Assembly: GCA_037349315.1 (NCBI GenBank)
Contig: JBAIAC010000054.1
Span: 1,178,001-1,242,000 of the forward strand
Reading direction: 5' to 3'
Length of the DNA stretch: 64,000 nucleotides
Origin: Chelydra serpentina
Lineage: Eukaryota > Chordata > Testudines > Chelydridae
Shown here: positions 1 through 11,511 of the stretch, one piece after another
Layout of the letters: each line of letters begins with the position of its first letter
Position numbering within the stretch: position 1 is the first letter of the stretch
Notes under the pieces: generated by a model
What the model was told of the DNA's origin: nothing
The model's database searches: none
Seen by the model: only the letters and a program-made list of their open reading frames with translations
Made by a program: the position numbers and the translations under genes

Positions 1-846
1 TCCCTCCTGCTTACTGATGAGGGTTTACCAGGCCAGTGACTCTTCTCTGATCTGCTGCATGGTACTCAGCGCTCAGGCAGCTAAGCAGACACCGTTAGCA
101 TTTTAAAAGCCTAGCTGTCTGTCATATCCACTGCTCGGTTGTCATGAATGTATCATTAAGTGGCTTTCAACCTCTGTTAGAAATCTTGCATTATGCCCTT
201 ACTGTGTGTTTAGTCCAGTACCAAAATGCCTGCATGGTCTATTTCAGGAAAGGAATTTCATACAGCAGCCATCAAAGACCTTTGTGAAGGCTTGAGACAT
301 TGCCATCGGTGGTAGTTAAAGTAGAAGTTTTACTTGTACCACCTTCTCTACTCATGCTGTCTGCTTCAGCACATCTGAGTACCCAATGTTTAGTTGCAGA
401 ATTGAGCTGGTCCTGACAAACTTAAGGGTTACTTAGTGTGGCTGTCGTTATAACCATATTGAGATTTGCACTTAGAGCAGGAGCCAGGATTATGGCTCAT
501 TGGGGAAGGGAATCCCTATACTCCAAGACAGGAGTTTCTTTTCTTTCTGAGCTCCCGCCCCCACTCCCCCCTGTGCCATGCTCTAAAAACGCCAGGGCCC
601 AGCAGGCGTGGGGAGGCCTCAGGGCAGGGACCTTGGGCATAGGCATAGTTTGACTTCTATTTGAGGGGAGGGCAAGGGCCAGCAGGGCTCAAGCCAGCTC
701 CGCACAGCGGGGTTCAGGGAGGGAGCGCCACCTCCACCCCCTGACTCACCTCAGCAGGCCACCCACCTGTCTGGGTTGGGGGGGGGGGGGCGCAACCAAA
801 AATTATAATTCAAAGGTGGGGGCTCAGCTCAAAAAGTTTGAAAATA
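1..846. other. No gene recognised
   Basis: No exon or repeat family is recognised here. A run of about 13 G residues lies near 778-790 and the surrounding 540-790 is GC-rich. The text near 800-845 faintly resembles the inner part of a decayed hAT repeat. Confidence 0.3.
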
Positions 847-1185
847 GCTCAGGGTGCAGAGAGGGGGTAGCTAGGGGCTGTGTGCAGGCAGGGGGTTAGC
901 TCAGGGTGCAGGGAGGCGGTAGCTAGGGGCTGTGTGCGGACAGGCGGTTAGCTTAGGGTGCAGGGAGGGGGTAGGCAGGGGTTGTGTGCAGGAACGGGGA
1001 TAGCTCAGGATGCAGGCACGGGGATAGCTAGGGGCTGTGTGTGGGTAGGGGGTTAGCTCAGGTTGCAGGGTGGGGGTAGTTCAGAGTGGAGGGAGGGGTA
1101 ACTAAGGGCTGTGTGCAGGCAAGGGGGTAGCTCAGGAGGTAGGGAGGGGGTGGCTAGAGGCTGTGTGTGGGCAGGGGGGTTGCTA
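847..1185. repeat. 52-bp tandem repeat (minisatellite)
   Basis: A G-rich unit containing GCTCAGGGTGCAGGGAGG recurs at about 847, 899, 951, 1003, 1055 and 1130. The first five spacings are 52 bp. The copies are diverged, so the array is not recent. The open frames across it reflect the G-rich composition and are not taken as genes. Confidence 0.75.
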
Positions 1186-1486
1186 AGAGACTCTGAGGTT
1201 ACAAAAATGATGGATTGATGGAAATGGTTAATAGGTGATTGGACACAGGCCTGCATTTTTGGTTCCTTAGTGAGGACTACCCACTTGGAGTGTATGCTCC
1301 AAGGTTTTACGGTTCTGCCTGAGCAAGGTCCAGTGTTCAAAGGGGTTAGCAAGGATTTCATTGTAGATCACCACAATGCTAAAACTTCTGAAATTAATTC
1401 AAGAAAAGCAAAGCTGGGTTTGACATCTAACTTCTCTTTTAGCAGCCTCTTCTGTGTCTGAAGGAACCAGCTTGCTGCTATAGGTT
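1186..1486. other. No gene recognised
   Basis: Apparently unique sequence between the tandem repeat and the CR1 3' end. Nothing supportable is seen. Confidence 0.3.
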
Positions 1487-2756
1487 CATAGAATCACAGA
1501 ATATCAGGGTTGGAAGGGACCTCAGGAGGTCATCTAGTCCAACCCCCTGCTCAAAGTAGGACCAATCCACAATCAAATCATCCCAGCCAGGGCTTTCTCA
1601 AGCCTGACCTTAAAAACCTCTAAGGAAGGAGATTCAACCACCTCCCTAGGTAACCCATTCCAGTGCTTCACCACCCTACTAGTGAAAAAGTTTTTCCTAA
1701 TATCCAACCTAAACCTTCCACACTGCAACTTGAGACCATTACTCCTTGTTCTGTCATCTTCTACCACTGAGAACAGTCTAGATCCATCCTCTTTGGAAGC
1801 CCCTTTCAGGTAGTTGAAAGCAGCTATCAAATCCCCCCTCATTCTTCTCTTCTGCAGACTAAACAATCCCAGTTCCTCAGCCTCTCCTCATAAGTCATGT
1901 GCTCCAGCCCCCTAATCATTTTTGTTGCCCTCCGCTGGACTCTTTCCAATTTTTCCACATCCTTCTTGTAGTGTGGGGCCCAAAATTGGACACAGTACTC
2001 CAAATGAGGCCTCACCAATGCCGAATAGAGGGGAATGATCACGTCCCTTGATCTGCTGGCAGTGCCCCTACTTACACAACCCAAAATGCCGTTAGCCTTC
2101 TTGGCAACAAGGGCACACTGTTGACTCATATCCAGCTTTTCATCCACTGTAACCCCTAGGTCGTTTTCTTCAGAACTGCTGCCTAGCCATTCGGTCCCTA
2201 GTCTGTAGCAGTGCATGGGATTCTTCCATCCTAAGTGCAGGACTCTGCACTTGTCCTTGTTGAAGCTCATCAGATTTATTTTGGCCCAATCCTCTAATTT
2301 GTCTAGATCCCTCTGTATGCTGTCCCTACCCTCCAGCGTATCTACCATTCCTCCCAGTTTAGTGTCATCTGCAAACTTGCTGAGGGTGCAATCCGCGCCA
2401 TCCTCCAGATCATTAATGAAGTTATTGAACAAAACCATCCCCAGCACCGACCCTTGGGGCACTCCACTTGATACCGGCTGCCAACTAGACATGGAGCCAT
2501 TGATCACTACCCGTTGAGCCCGACCATCTAGCCAGTTTTCTATCCACCTTACAGTCCATTCATCCAGCCCACACTTCTTTAATTTGCTGGCAAGAATACT
2601 GTGGGAGACAGTATCAAAAGCTTTGCTAAAGTCAAGGAATAACATGTCCACTGCTTTCCCCTCATCCACAGAGCCAGTTATCTCATCATAGAAGGCAATT
2701 AGGTTAGTCAGGCATGACTTGCCCTTGGTGAATCCATGCTGACTGTTCCTGATCAC
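1487..2756 (-). mobile_element. CR1 LINE, 5'-truncated
   Basis: The element's 3' end lies at the low coordinate, with the CR1 tail (imperfect ATTCTATG-type repeats, then GGTTGGAAGGGACCTC on the plus strand). It matches the copies at 31.2, 39.0, 9-11 and 62 kb along its length. The match stops near 2756, just past the position that reads GATCAC in the other copies, which is the usual 5' truncation of a LINE. Confidence 0.9.
1573..2756 (-). pseudogene. CR1 ORF2 fragment (reverse transcriptase)
   Basis: This encodes the C-terminal half of the CR1 ORF2 protein, a reverse transcriptase that copies the element's RNA at a nicked chromosomal target. Visible blocks are the [14 protein letters not shown] motif, GVPQGSVLG, the catalytic FADDTK box and the C-terminal region ending in [15 protein letters not shown]. 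Two frames cover it, changing near 1870-1880. There a C is missing compared with sister copies, which read TTCCCTCAG where this one reads TTCCTCAG, so the protein is frameshifted. The endonuclease domain is absent because of the 5' truncation. The open frame continues upstream to 2888, but those roughly 40 residues are non-CR1 flank. Confidence 0.85.
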
Positions 2757-4525
2757 ATGGTTCCTCAGCAGGTTTGGAACATTTAGATCCACCGCATGGG
2801 TCTCTGCCACTTGAGCTAACGGAGTACCTGAGAGCAGTAGTAGGTTGTCATACTCTATGTGAACCAGCAATAGAGGGGAATGAGACACAACTTTGCCAGT
2901 AGGTTTCTGACAGCAAAGGAAGAGTGAGACTCTGGAATCGTGTGCTCCATTCCAGGCTCTATAGGGGAATGTGTGCTAGTGAGCACAGACTCTTCTGCCT
3001 GCTTTCCCCCAAGCTAGACCCCTTCTGCCCCATCACTTCCAATCGATCCCAGTCCTGTCTCTTCCCCAGTTCCGTCTTCCTTTCTTTCCAGTCCCTGTCT
3101 CCTTGTCCAACCAGTCCTAGTCTCCCCCTCTGGGCTTACTATCTGAATCACAATCTCCCACTTCCCACATTCACTCACAGTCTCCTTGCACAGCCAGTCC
3201 CAGTCTCCTCCTATCCCACCAGCTCCTCATCCAATCTCAGCGTTTCTTCCCCGCAGCCAACAGGCTTCTAGTCTCCATCCCCCTATGTTTCTCTAGGTCC
3301 TAGTCCTGCCCACCTCAGCTCCCAGTACTAGTCTCCTTACCTTACCAGTGCCAACCTCCCTTCCTCACCTACCCAGTCCTAGTTTCTCTGCACACCACTC
3401 GAGTTCCAGTCTCACTAGATGACTTGACCTAATCTACTCCTTTCCCTCTTCCCCGTCCAGCTTTTGTCCCCTAAAGTTTAGTAAAGTTAAGAGCAATGAA
3501 AAACAGGGTCTTATAATGGGACATGGCAGGCAGCTTTAATAATAGGCTTGGGCTACCCACCCCACCTGTAGTAATGGGATTGAATTATACATTTCATAAC
3601 CAATAAAAATGCATTCGTAGATTATCTAGTGCTGTGTCCAGCTCTGCCTCCACACTTGGGCTGTAATGGAAGGCTCTGCTGAAGGGCAATCTCTTCATCC
3701 AGCCTAGAGAGCCCAGTGTCCTCTGAATTCTGAGAGAAGTTAAGATCAGCAAGATAACATTCTGATTCCCAGCTTTTAGGACTCCCTGGATGCTGATTGG
3801 TAGGTGAGGAGATCACATGATTAAGGCCCTGCTTACACTACAAATATAACTGTGCCGGAGAACCTTCTTGCAACATAGATATTCCCTGACCTGGTTACAA
3901 ACATGGTATGAACATGGATTTATATCCAGACTTAGCCTTGGTCATGCCCTGACATGGCTGCTTTATTTGTAGTGGAGACAGTGTTAATGAACTACTGACC
4001 TAGAAGCTATGGTGATAAAAGCCAATTTTTAGACTTAGAGTGTTTGATTTGTGAGGGTTTTTATTTTTTATTTATTTATTTTAACAGTTTTGATTGTTCT
4101 AGGGAAATCTGTCTGAAATTATCAGAAGCTCTAACTGAGCAAACCTCATATCCTGGAGGATGTTATTAACCACTTGAATTAGACTTAAACTCTGCCCAGC
4201 TCACTGTACGTTTTTCACTTCTGAAAACAAGTGATTTTGCAAGGTAGTAAAAGAAGCTGCTGATGTTAGCTAAAGTAGTATGTAAGTCCAACTCCAAGAA
4301 ATAAAGCTGTTTCTTTTTGCTGCTGCTACTTTCCTATCCGTCCTACAGGAGTGATGTTTATTCCATTCCTTATATTTAACAAACATCCTGTATTGCATCA
4401 AATATTACCAGCTTACTGGATAACTTTAAAAATGCACGAGGTGATGAGCATCAGACAAGTGCCCCCAATTCTAAGTTTGCTTTCCCCAACACAATGGATT
4501 TTAGGGCTGTTACTGGCAGCCTACC
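2757..4525. other. No gene; CT-rich degenerate repeat at 3000-3460
   Basis: From about 3000 to 3460 the sequence repeatedly returns to a CCCAGTCTCC / CAGTCCTAGTCTCC theme at irregular spacing, suggesting an eroded tandem array. The rest, to 4525, shows no coding or repeat signature I can support. Confidence 0.4.
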
Positions 4526-4538
4526 TGTACATTTCATA

Positions 4539-5219
4539 AAAAGCTAAGGTGGGTGAGGTAATATCTTCTATTGGACCAATTTCTGTTGGTGAGAAAGACA
4601 AGCTTTCAAGCCACACAGAGCTCTTCTTCAGCTCTGGGAAAGGTATTCCCAGCGTCACAGCTAAATGCAGGGTGGAACAGATTCTTTAGGATAAGTAGTG
4701 AGTACATATTCTAAGACAGTGGTGCCCAATCTTATTACACAGAAGGGCCACATAAACATAAGCACATCTTTGTGTGGGCCAAACAGATTCCACATATTTT
4801 GATAAGATTAAAGTCACTTTGTATTGATTGAGATTTTTAAGTTTAGTTTGTTTCCTTTCGTATGTGTTTAGATAGGTTGTTTCTATGTACGGTCTTGTCT
4901 ATTTGCACACTTGTGTAAACTAAAATGATATAAACATGACGACAAAATGCGAATGAGTCGGCTGTTAGTATCTCGTGTCAAAGCAGGCTGTGGGCCTTGT
5001 GAAATGCTCTGCTGGCCATGTACAGCCTGTGAGTTCTATGGGACTATTCCATCTGGCATTTAGCTGTGGTGTTGGAAGTACCTTTCCCAGCCCTGAAGAA
5101 GAGCTGTGTGGCTCGAAAGCTTGTGTCTCACCAAGAGAAGTTGGTCCAATAAAAGCTATTGCCTCACCCACCTTGTCTCTCTAATATCCTGGGATGGACA
5201 TGGCTACAGCTACATGGCA
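4539..5219. mobile_element. Foldback repeat with 13-bp flanking duplication
   Basis: Two inverted arms, 4546-4675 and 5030-5172, pair along about 130 bp at roughly 80% identity by eye; one reads GGTGGGTGAGGTAATATC and the other its complement. The right end continues to a tail reading GGACATGGCTACAGCTACAT. Flanks are TGTACATTTCATA (4526-4538) and TGTACGTGTCATA (5220-5232), 11 of 13 identical, which suggests a retroposition-type target duplication. The spacer from about 4731 holds a hAT-like relic starting CAGTGGTGCCCAATCTT. The family is not identified; a Penelope-like origin is possible. Confidence 0.6.
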
Positions 5220-5232
5220 TGTACGTGTCATA

Positions 5233-6984
5233 GTAGTATTGTTCCAGTTACAGCTATCATTAAAGATTTGTCAGCTTTTTGCTGGCTAACCTCATGCTGT
5301 AATACCCGTGGCCTTCTCCGGGGAGCCCCCCACCAATGGACATGAGCCATAGTGTGTGTCTGAGAGAGAGGCAAAAGAGTGAATGAGTCTCCTGGCCCTG
5401 TCTACGACCCCTATCTTTGATATGCGCATTCTCATGCACAGGCTGGGAAACATCTAAGCAACTCTCCCAATGTGCTGGGAACTGAGGGTATAAAGGGACC
5501 TGGCCGCAACGGCCCTTCTGAGCACCAGAGGAGTGGCAGGATCCGAACACAGCTCAGGGCTCTTAACGCTGCCCTATTGGCTCTCCCCCGTTTCTCTGTT
5601 CGTTAGGGTGTTTGCTCTCTGTCCCAATTCTCTGAAGTCTCTTCTGATGAATTCCAGGAATAAAGGAAGGAGGTAAGTGATAATTAGGGTAGCTCGCCTT
5701 TTTACCCCCTCGGATCCCAGCGTATGGGGATAGGGTGCATGTGCACATGGGCCTAACGGGAACTGTTGACTGTAACCCAAGCACATGTCTCCCAAGACTG
5801 GGGCTCCATAAGGGTAGTCATTTTGGAGAACCCTGTTACTATGGTAAGGATCTGTGTTTTCCATGGCAACCATCATTGAGAATTTTTGGCTTTGTGTCTG
5901 ATGTTTAATACAACTTCAGTGCCTTGTATTTCTTATTCCTGTGAGTGCATTTGAATAATATACATATACTTTGCATTGTATTTCAGATTGTGACGTGTCC
6001 TAGTACCTCTTTCACTGACTTGGCAGAAATCGTGTCCAGAATTGAGCCAGTCAAAGCAGCTCTGGTAGACGGTGAGTTGGCTTATTGAGACAGTCATATG
6101 GCCGATGATACACTTTCCTGGGTGAAGATTATTGCTACAATATACAATGTACATGGTACCACCCACATGCTTATCTCTCCTCAATAGCAATCCAAGGAAT
6201 ACTGTCAAATCATCCCTGTGCTCTTGTTTTCTCTCACGTGAGCTCTGTTCATTAAGTAGGAAATTATTCCTCACTATTATTAACCTCAGCTTGGGCATCC
6301 CATCCTGGAGGAACCTAGACTTTAGTGATGAGGAACGCTGTTCAGATGCTTCTTGGATTCATCTTAATCCACCTTCCTCTGCTCCAACATGCCTTGAGTC
6401 TGCCCATTCCCCATAGGCAAGGATTCTGAAATGAATCCTATTTATACTTTTTCAGTTGCATTTCTTGTGGGCCTTTCAGGGATGTGAAGTGACATGCCCT
6501 GTACATGAAGTAGGGCGTATTTTCTCCCTTTTTCCCTCAGTGTTAACGTTTTGACAATGCCCCAGTGCAGCCTCAGCCAGGAAGAAGCCAGCTCTCCCTC
6601 AAACCCTTCTCCCCACGTTGTGTGGAAAGTACTGAGTTGTAGATTGGGGCTTTGCTGATGTGGCCACCCAAGTTGTCGTGTCTTCACCTTTTGGCTTGGT
6701 CATCTATAGCCTTGAGATGGGGAAGAAGGGTAGTTTGGAGGCCCAATGCAGGGAATTTTTCCTGCTCTTATTAAAACAGCGCTGAGTGACTCACTGGCTT
6801 ACATTTTATTTACCCACCCTCCCACCCCCCATTATTGGGAACATCAGCACATTAGAGGCTTTTTGAAGCATTTCTTATTTCCCATTCCCTCTCTCACTTA
6901 ACCCAGCTCTAATGGGCAATACCAAGGAACATGTAATGGCTGCTCTGTTTGTGCACACAGTTGCTACACTCCCAGCATCTAATG
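5233..6984. other. No gene recognised
   Basis: No splice-flanked exon or clear repeat was found. Short open frames on both strands lack recognisable domains. Confidence 0.3.
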
Positions 6985-7031
6985 CAGTGGTTCTCAACCT
7001 GTCTATCATTGTGGGCCGCAGGTTGAGAAGT
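6985..7031. repeat. Tiny hAT terminus relic
   Basis: It begins CAGTGGTTCTCAACCTG, a typical hAT terminal inverted repeat. After a GTGGGCCGC core it runs into AGGTTGAGAA, resembling the complementary end. It is internally deleted, and I could not establish an 8-bp duplication. Confidence 0.45.
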
Positions 7032-7189
7032 TAGCAGCCCCTCCATCTACAACTCTGTTGAGATGTTTCTGCAGCTCTTTGACATGCTAATTCCCATCCC
7101 TGTGCCTAATGAAGAAAATATTAATCAAATATATTTAAACAGTCATTAAGAACAGGAACAAAAGGTTCTGCATAACACTGTTACTAGTG

Positions 7190-7661
7190 GCAGGACTATT
7201 TAGACCAGTTGTGATTTAAATGCTTTATTGCAGCAACCTGATCCCCAGTACACCTCCTGCTTGCCTGCCTGGTAAGATTCCACCGCACTACCAGTTACCA
7301 AAACAGGAAAAAAACTACCTCTGTAGCATAGGAAAATTCACAAGCTAAAACAAAAGATAACGTAATGCATTTCCTTGCCTACTTACAATTTCTGTGAGTT
7401 TAGATCTATTATTCCAGTTATATTTTCAGGAGATGTTGTACCTGCTTGGTCTCTCCCTCCATCTGGAGAGGGAACAACAAAGAGAGAGCACAAACAAAAC
7501 CCATCCCCCACCCAGACTTTAAAGTATCTTCTTTCCTCATTGGTCCTTCTGGTCAGGTGTCAGCTAGGTTATTTGACCTTCTTAACCCCTTGCAGGTAAG
7601 GCAATTCAGTACAGCTGCCAAGGAGGGATTTTATGCTACCCTTCTCTCTCTATTTATGACA
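7190..7661 (-). mobile_element. LTR-like fragment
   Basis: Read on the minus strand it starts TGTCATAAATAG and passes through AAATCCCTCC and a TAACCCCTTGCAGG complement. This layout agrees with a turtle LTR family I remember. The far boundary near 7190 is uncertain. No internal coding region is attached. The call rests on memory of the family, so confidence is moderate. Confidence 0.4.
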
Positions 7662-7812
7662 GCTGTGCTCTGGGATTCACACATGCACACTTTAAAGTGA
7701 AGTTAATGAGTCTGACTTCAAGCTTAATTTTCCTCCCTTGTGTGCTCTTAAGGCTTCTATTTCATCTATAACTAGCTCAGCAGTGCTCGGATGTTAAAAG
7801 GGCCAACGGTCA

Positions 7813-8523
7813 ATGCAAGAGACATCTGGAGGCCCAGTGTGCTTTAATCCAAAGTGTAATAGGGCAAGTGTTCTCTCCACAGGTACTACTGCAGAGAGTG
7901 GAGTGAATGATACATCTGAGGGAACAGAGCAGAAGGAGACTCCACTGATTGGAAGGCATGAGATGCACAGTCCTAGGGATGGGGGTTCCACGACCACCAC
8001 TCCCAAGAGGAGGAGGAGGGTGGTGGTGGTCGGGGACTCTCTCCTCAGGGGGACTGAGTCATCTATCTGCCGCCCTGACCGGGAAAACCGAGAGGTGTGC
8101 TGCTTGCCAGGGGCTAGGATTCATGATGTGACGGAGAGACTGCCGAGACTCATCAAGCCCTCAGGTCGCTACCCCTTCCTGCTTCTCCACATGGGCACCA
8201 ATGATACTGCCAAGAATGACCTTGAGCGTATTACTGCAGACTACGTGGCTCTGGGAAGAAGGATAAAGGAGTTTGAGGTGCAAGTGGTGTTCTCGTCCAT
8301 CCTCCCTGTGGCAGGAAAAGGCCGGGGTAGAGACCGTCGAATCGTGGAAGTCAACGAATGGCTACGCAGATGGTGTTGGAGAGAAGGGTTTGGATTCTTT
8401 GACCATGGGATGGTGTTCCAAGAAGAAGGAGTGCTAGGCAGAGATGGGCTCCACCTGACGAAGAGAGGGAAGAGCATCTTTGGAAGCAGGCTGGCTAACC
8501 TAGTGTGGAGGGCTTTAAACTAG
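7813..8523 (+). CDS. CR1 ORF1 protein, SGNH/esterase-like domain
   Basis: A 236-residue frame encodes the CR1 first protein, of the type carrying an SGNH hydrolase (esterase) fold. That domain is known from CR1-clade LINEs and is thought to help bind membranes or nucleoprotein. All four SGNH blocks are visible: GDS with Ser76, a conserved Gly in PGAR near 100, GTND at about 128-131, and DGLH with Asp211 and His214. Residues 1-65 are low-complexity apart from a short CFNPKC segment, perhaps the remnant of an N-terminal zinc finger lost by truncation. A basic stretch KRRRR precedes the domain. The frame ends just before ORF2 sequence begins. It is intact, unlike its sister at 42.8 kb, where GDS has become RDS. 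The true start codon may lie outside the surviving element. Confidence 0.75.
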   Translation: MQETSGGPVCFNPKCNRASVLSTGTTAESGVNDTSEGTEQKETPLIGRHEMHSPRDGGSTTTTPKRRRRVVVVGDSLLRGTESSICRPDRENREVCCLPGARIHDVTERLPRLIKPSGRYPFLLLHMGTNDTAKNDLERITADYVALGRRIKEFEVQVVFSSILPVAGKGRGRDRRIVEVNEWLRRWCWREGFGFFDHGMVFQEEGVLGRDGLHLTKRGKSIFGSRLANLVWRALN

Positions 8524-11428
8524 GTCCACCAGGGGAAGGAGACCAAAGCCCCGAGGTAAGTGGGGAAGTGGGATACCGGGAGGAAGCACAAGTAGGTGAG
8601 TGCAAGAGGGGAGGGCTCCTGCCCCATACTGGGACAGCAGGACAATCGGTGAGTTATCTTAAATGCCTATACACAAATGCAAGAAGCCTGGGGAACAAGC
8701 ACGGAGAACTGGAAGTCCTGGCACAGTCAAGGAATTATGATGTAATTGGAATAACAGAGACTTGGTGGGATAACTCACATGATTGGAGTACTGTCATGGA
8801 TGGATATAAACTGTTCAGGAAGGATAGGCAGGGCAGAAAAGGTGGGGGAGTTGCATTGTATGTAAGAGAGCAGTATGACTGCTCAGAGCTCCAGTATGAA
8901 ACTGCAGAAAAACCTGAGAGTCTCTGGATTAAATTTAGAAGTGTGAGCAACAAGGGTAATGTCGTGGTGGGAGTCTGCTACAGACCACCAGACCAGGGGG
9001 ATGAGGTGGACGAGGCTTTCTTCCTGCAACTAACAGAAGTTACTAGATCACAGGCCCTGGTTCTCATGGGTGACTTTAATCACCCCGATATCTGCTGGGA
9101 GAGCAATGCTGGGAGAGCAATACAGCGGTGCACAGACAATCCAGGAAGTTTTTGGAAAGTGTAGGGGACAATTTCCTGGTGCAATTGCTGGAGGAACCAA
9201 CTAGGGGAAAAGCTCTTCTTGACCTGCTGCTCACAAACAGGGAAGAAATAGTAGAGGAAGCAATAGTGGATGGGAACCTGGGAGGCAGTGACCATGAGAT
9301 GGTCGAGTTCAGGATCCTGACACAAGGAAGAAAGGAGAGCACTAGAGTACAGAGCCTGGACTTCAGAAAAGCAGACTTTGACTCCCTCAGGGAACTGATG
9401 GGCAAGGTCCCCTGGGAGAATAACATGAGGAAAGGGGTCGAGGAAAGCTGGTTGTATTTTAAAGAATCCTTATTGAGGTTGCAGGAACAAACCATCCCGA
9501 TGTGTAGAAAGAAAAGTAAATATGGCAGGCGACCAGCTTGGCTTAACAGTGAAATCCTTGCTCGTCTTAAACACAAAAAAGCAGCTTACAAGAAGTGGAA
9601 GATTGGACAAATGACCAGGGAGGAGTATAAAAATATTGTTCAGGCATGCAGGAGTGAAATTAGGAAGGCCAAATCACCCTTGGAGTTGCAGCTAGCCGGA
9701 GATGTTAGGAGTAACAAGAAGGGTTTCTTCAGGTATGTGAGCAACAAGAAGAAAGTCAAGGAAAGTGTGGGCCCCTTGCTGAATGAGGGAGGGAACCTAG
9801 TGACAGAGGATGTGGAGAAAGCTAGTGTACTCAATGCTTTTTTTGCCTCTGTCTTCACAGACAAGGTCAGCTCCCAGGCGGCTGCACTCCGCAGCACGGT
9901 ATGGGGAGGAGGTGACCAGCCCTCTGTGGAGAAAGAAGTAGTTCGGGACTATTTAGAAAAGTTGGACGAACACAAGTCCATGGGACCGGATGCACTGCAT
10001 CCGAGGGTGCTAAAGGAGTTGGCCGATGTGATTGCAGAGCCATTGGCCATTATCTTTGACAAATCATGGCAATCGGGGGAGGTCCCGGATGACTGGAAAA
10101 AAGCTAATGTAGTGCCCATCTTTAAAAAAGGGAAGAAGGAAGATCCGGGGAACTACAGGCCAGTCAGTCTCACCTCAGTCCCTGGAAAAATCATGGAACA
10201 GGTCCTCAAGGAATCAATTCTGAACCACTTAAAGGAGGGGAAAGTGATCAGGAACAGTCAGCATGGATTCACCAAGGGCAAGTCATGCCTGACTAACCTA
10301 ATTGCCTTCTATGATGAGATAACTGGCTCTGTGGATGAGGGGAAAGCAACGGATGTGCTATTTCTTGACTTTAGCAAAGCTTTTCATACAGTCTCCCACA
10401 GTGTTCTTGCCAGCAAGTTAAAGTAGTATGGGCTGGATGAATGGACGGTAAGGTGGATAGAAAACTGGCTGGATGGTCGTGCTCAACGGGTAGTGATCAA
10501 TGGCTCCATGTCTAGTTGGCAGCCGGTATCAAGTGGAGTGCCCAAAGGGTCGGTGCTGGGGCCGGTTTTGTTCAATATCTTCATCAACGATCTGGAGGAT
10601 GGTGTGGACTGCACCCTCAGCAAGTTTGCAGATGACACTAAACTGGGAGGAGTGGTTGATACGCTGGAGGGTAGGGACAGGATACAGAGGGACCTAGACA
10701 AATTAGAGGATTGGGCCAAAAGAAATCTGATGAGGTTCAACAAGGACAAGTGCAGAGTCCTGCACTTAGGATGGAAGAATCCCATGCACTGCTACAGACT
10801 AGGGACCGAATGGCTGGGCAGCAGTTCTGCAGAAAAGGACCTAGGGGTTACAGTGGATGAAAAGCTGAATATGAGTCAACAGTGTGCCCTTGTTGCCAAG
10901 AAGGCTAACGGCATTTTGGGCTGTATAAGTAGGGGCATTTCCAGCAGATCGAGGGACGTGATTATTCCCCTCTATTCGGCACTGGTGAGGCCTCATTTGG
11001 AGTAGTGTGTCCAGTTTTGGGCCCCACACTACAAGAAGGATGTGGATAAATCGGAAAGAGTCCAACGGAGGGCAACAAAAATGATTAGGGGGCTGGAGCA
11101 CATGACTTATGAGGAGAGGCTGAGGGAACTGGGATTGTTTAGCCTGCAGAAGAGAAGAGTGAGGGGGGATTTGATAGCTGCTTTCAACTACCTAAAAGGG
11201 GGTTCCAAAGAGGATGGATCTAGACTGTTCTCAGTGGTAGAAGATGACAGAACAAGGAGTAATGGTCTCAGGTTGCAGAGGGGGAGGTTTAGGTTGGATA
11301 TTAGGAAAAACATTTTCACTAGTAGGGTGGTGAAGCACTGGAATGGGTTACCTAGGGAGGTGGTGGAATCTCCTTCCTTAGAGGTTTTTAAGGTCAGGCT
11401 TGACAAAGCCCTGGCTGGGATGATCTAG
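8505..11428 (+). pseudogene. CR1 ORF2 (endonuclease plus reverse transcriptase), broken
   Basis: ORF2 should encode an APE-type endonuclease followed by reverse transcriptase. Endonuclease motifs are present: [40 protein letters not shown] and SDHEMV. RT motifs follow: [19 protein letters not shown] and FADDTK. Three lesions are clear. A tandem copy of the 14-mer GCTGGGAGAGCAAT near 9097-9124 shifts the frame between the two endonuclease parts. A Lys codon became TAG near 10424. A Tyr codon became TAG near 11004 in the HLEYCVQF motif. SSGVPQG also reads SSGVPKG, an unusual substitution next to the active site. The protein ends at 11428, just before the CR1 3' UTR. Confidence 0.9.
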
Positions 11429-11511
11429 TTGGGGTTGGTCCTGCTTTGAGCAGGGGGTTGGACTAGATGACCTCCTGAGGTCCCTTCCAACCCTGAGATT
11501 CTATTATTCTA

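Larger units (their letters stand above)
7803..11511 (+). mobile_element. CR1 LINE, nearly complete
   Basis: It contains ORF1, ORF2 and a 3' tail ending in ATTCTATTATTCT, the eroded CR1 terminal repeat. It is the longest CR1 in the window. The 5' edge is uncertain; the first recognisable ORF1 residues are at 7813, so a small 5' truncation is likely. ORF2 carries a 14-bp duplication and two stop codons, so the copy is not autonomous. Confidence 0.92.

Noticed and set aside
2215..2517. 100-codon plus-strand frame, also at 31880, 39777 and antisense at 10483
   Set aside because: The same shadow frame appears opposite the RT coding strand in every CR1 copy. It is the complement of conserved RT sequence, not a separate gene.
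5440..5520. GGTATAAAGGG as a TATA-type promoter
   Set aside because: A single motif match with no downstream exon or CpG context is insufficient.
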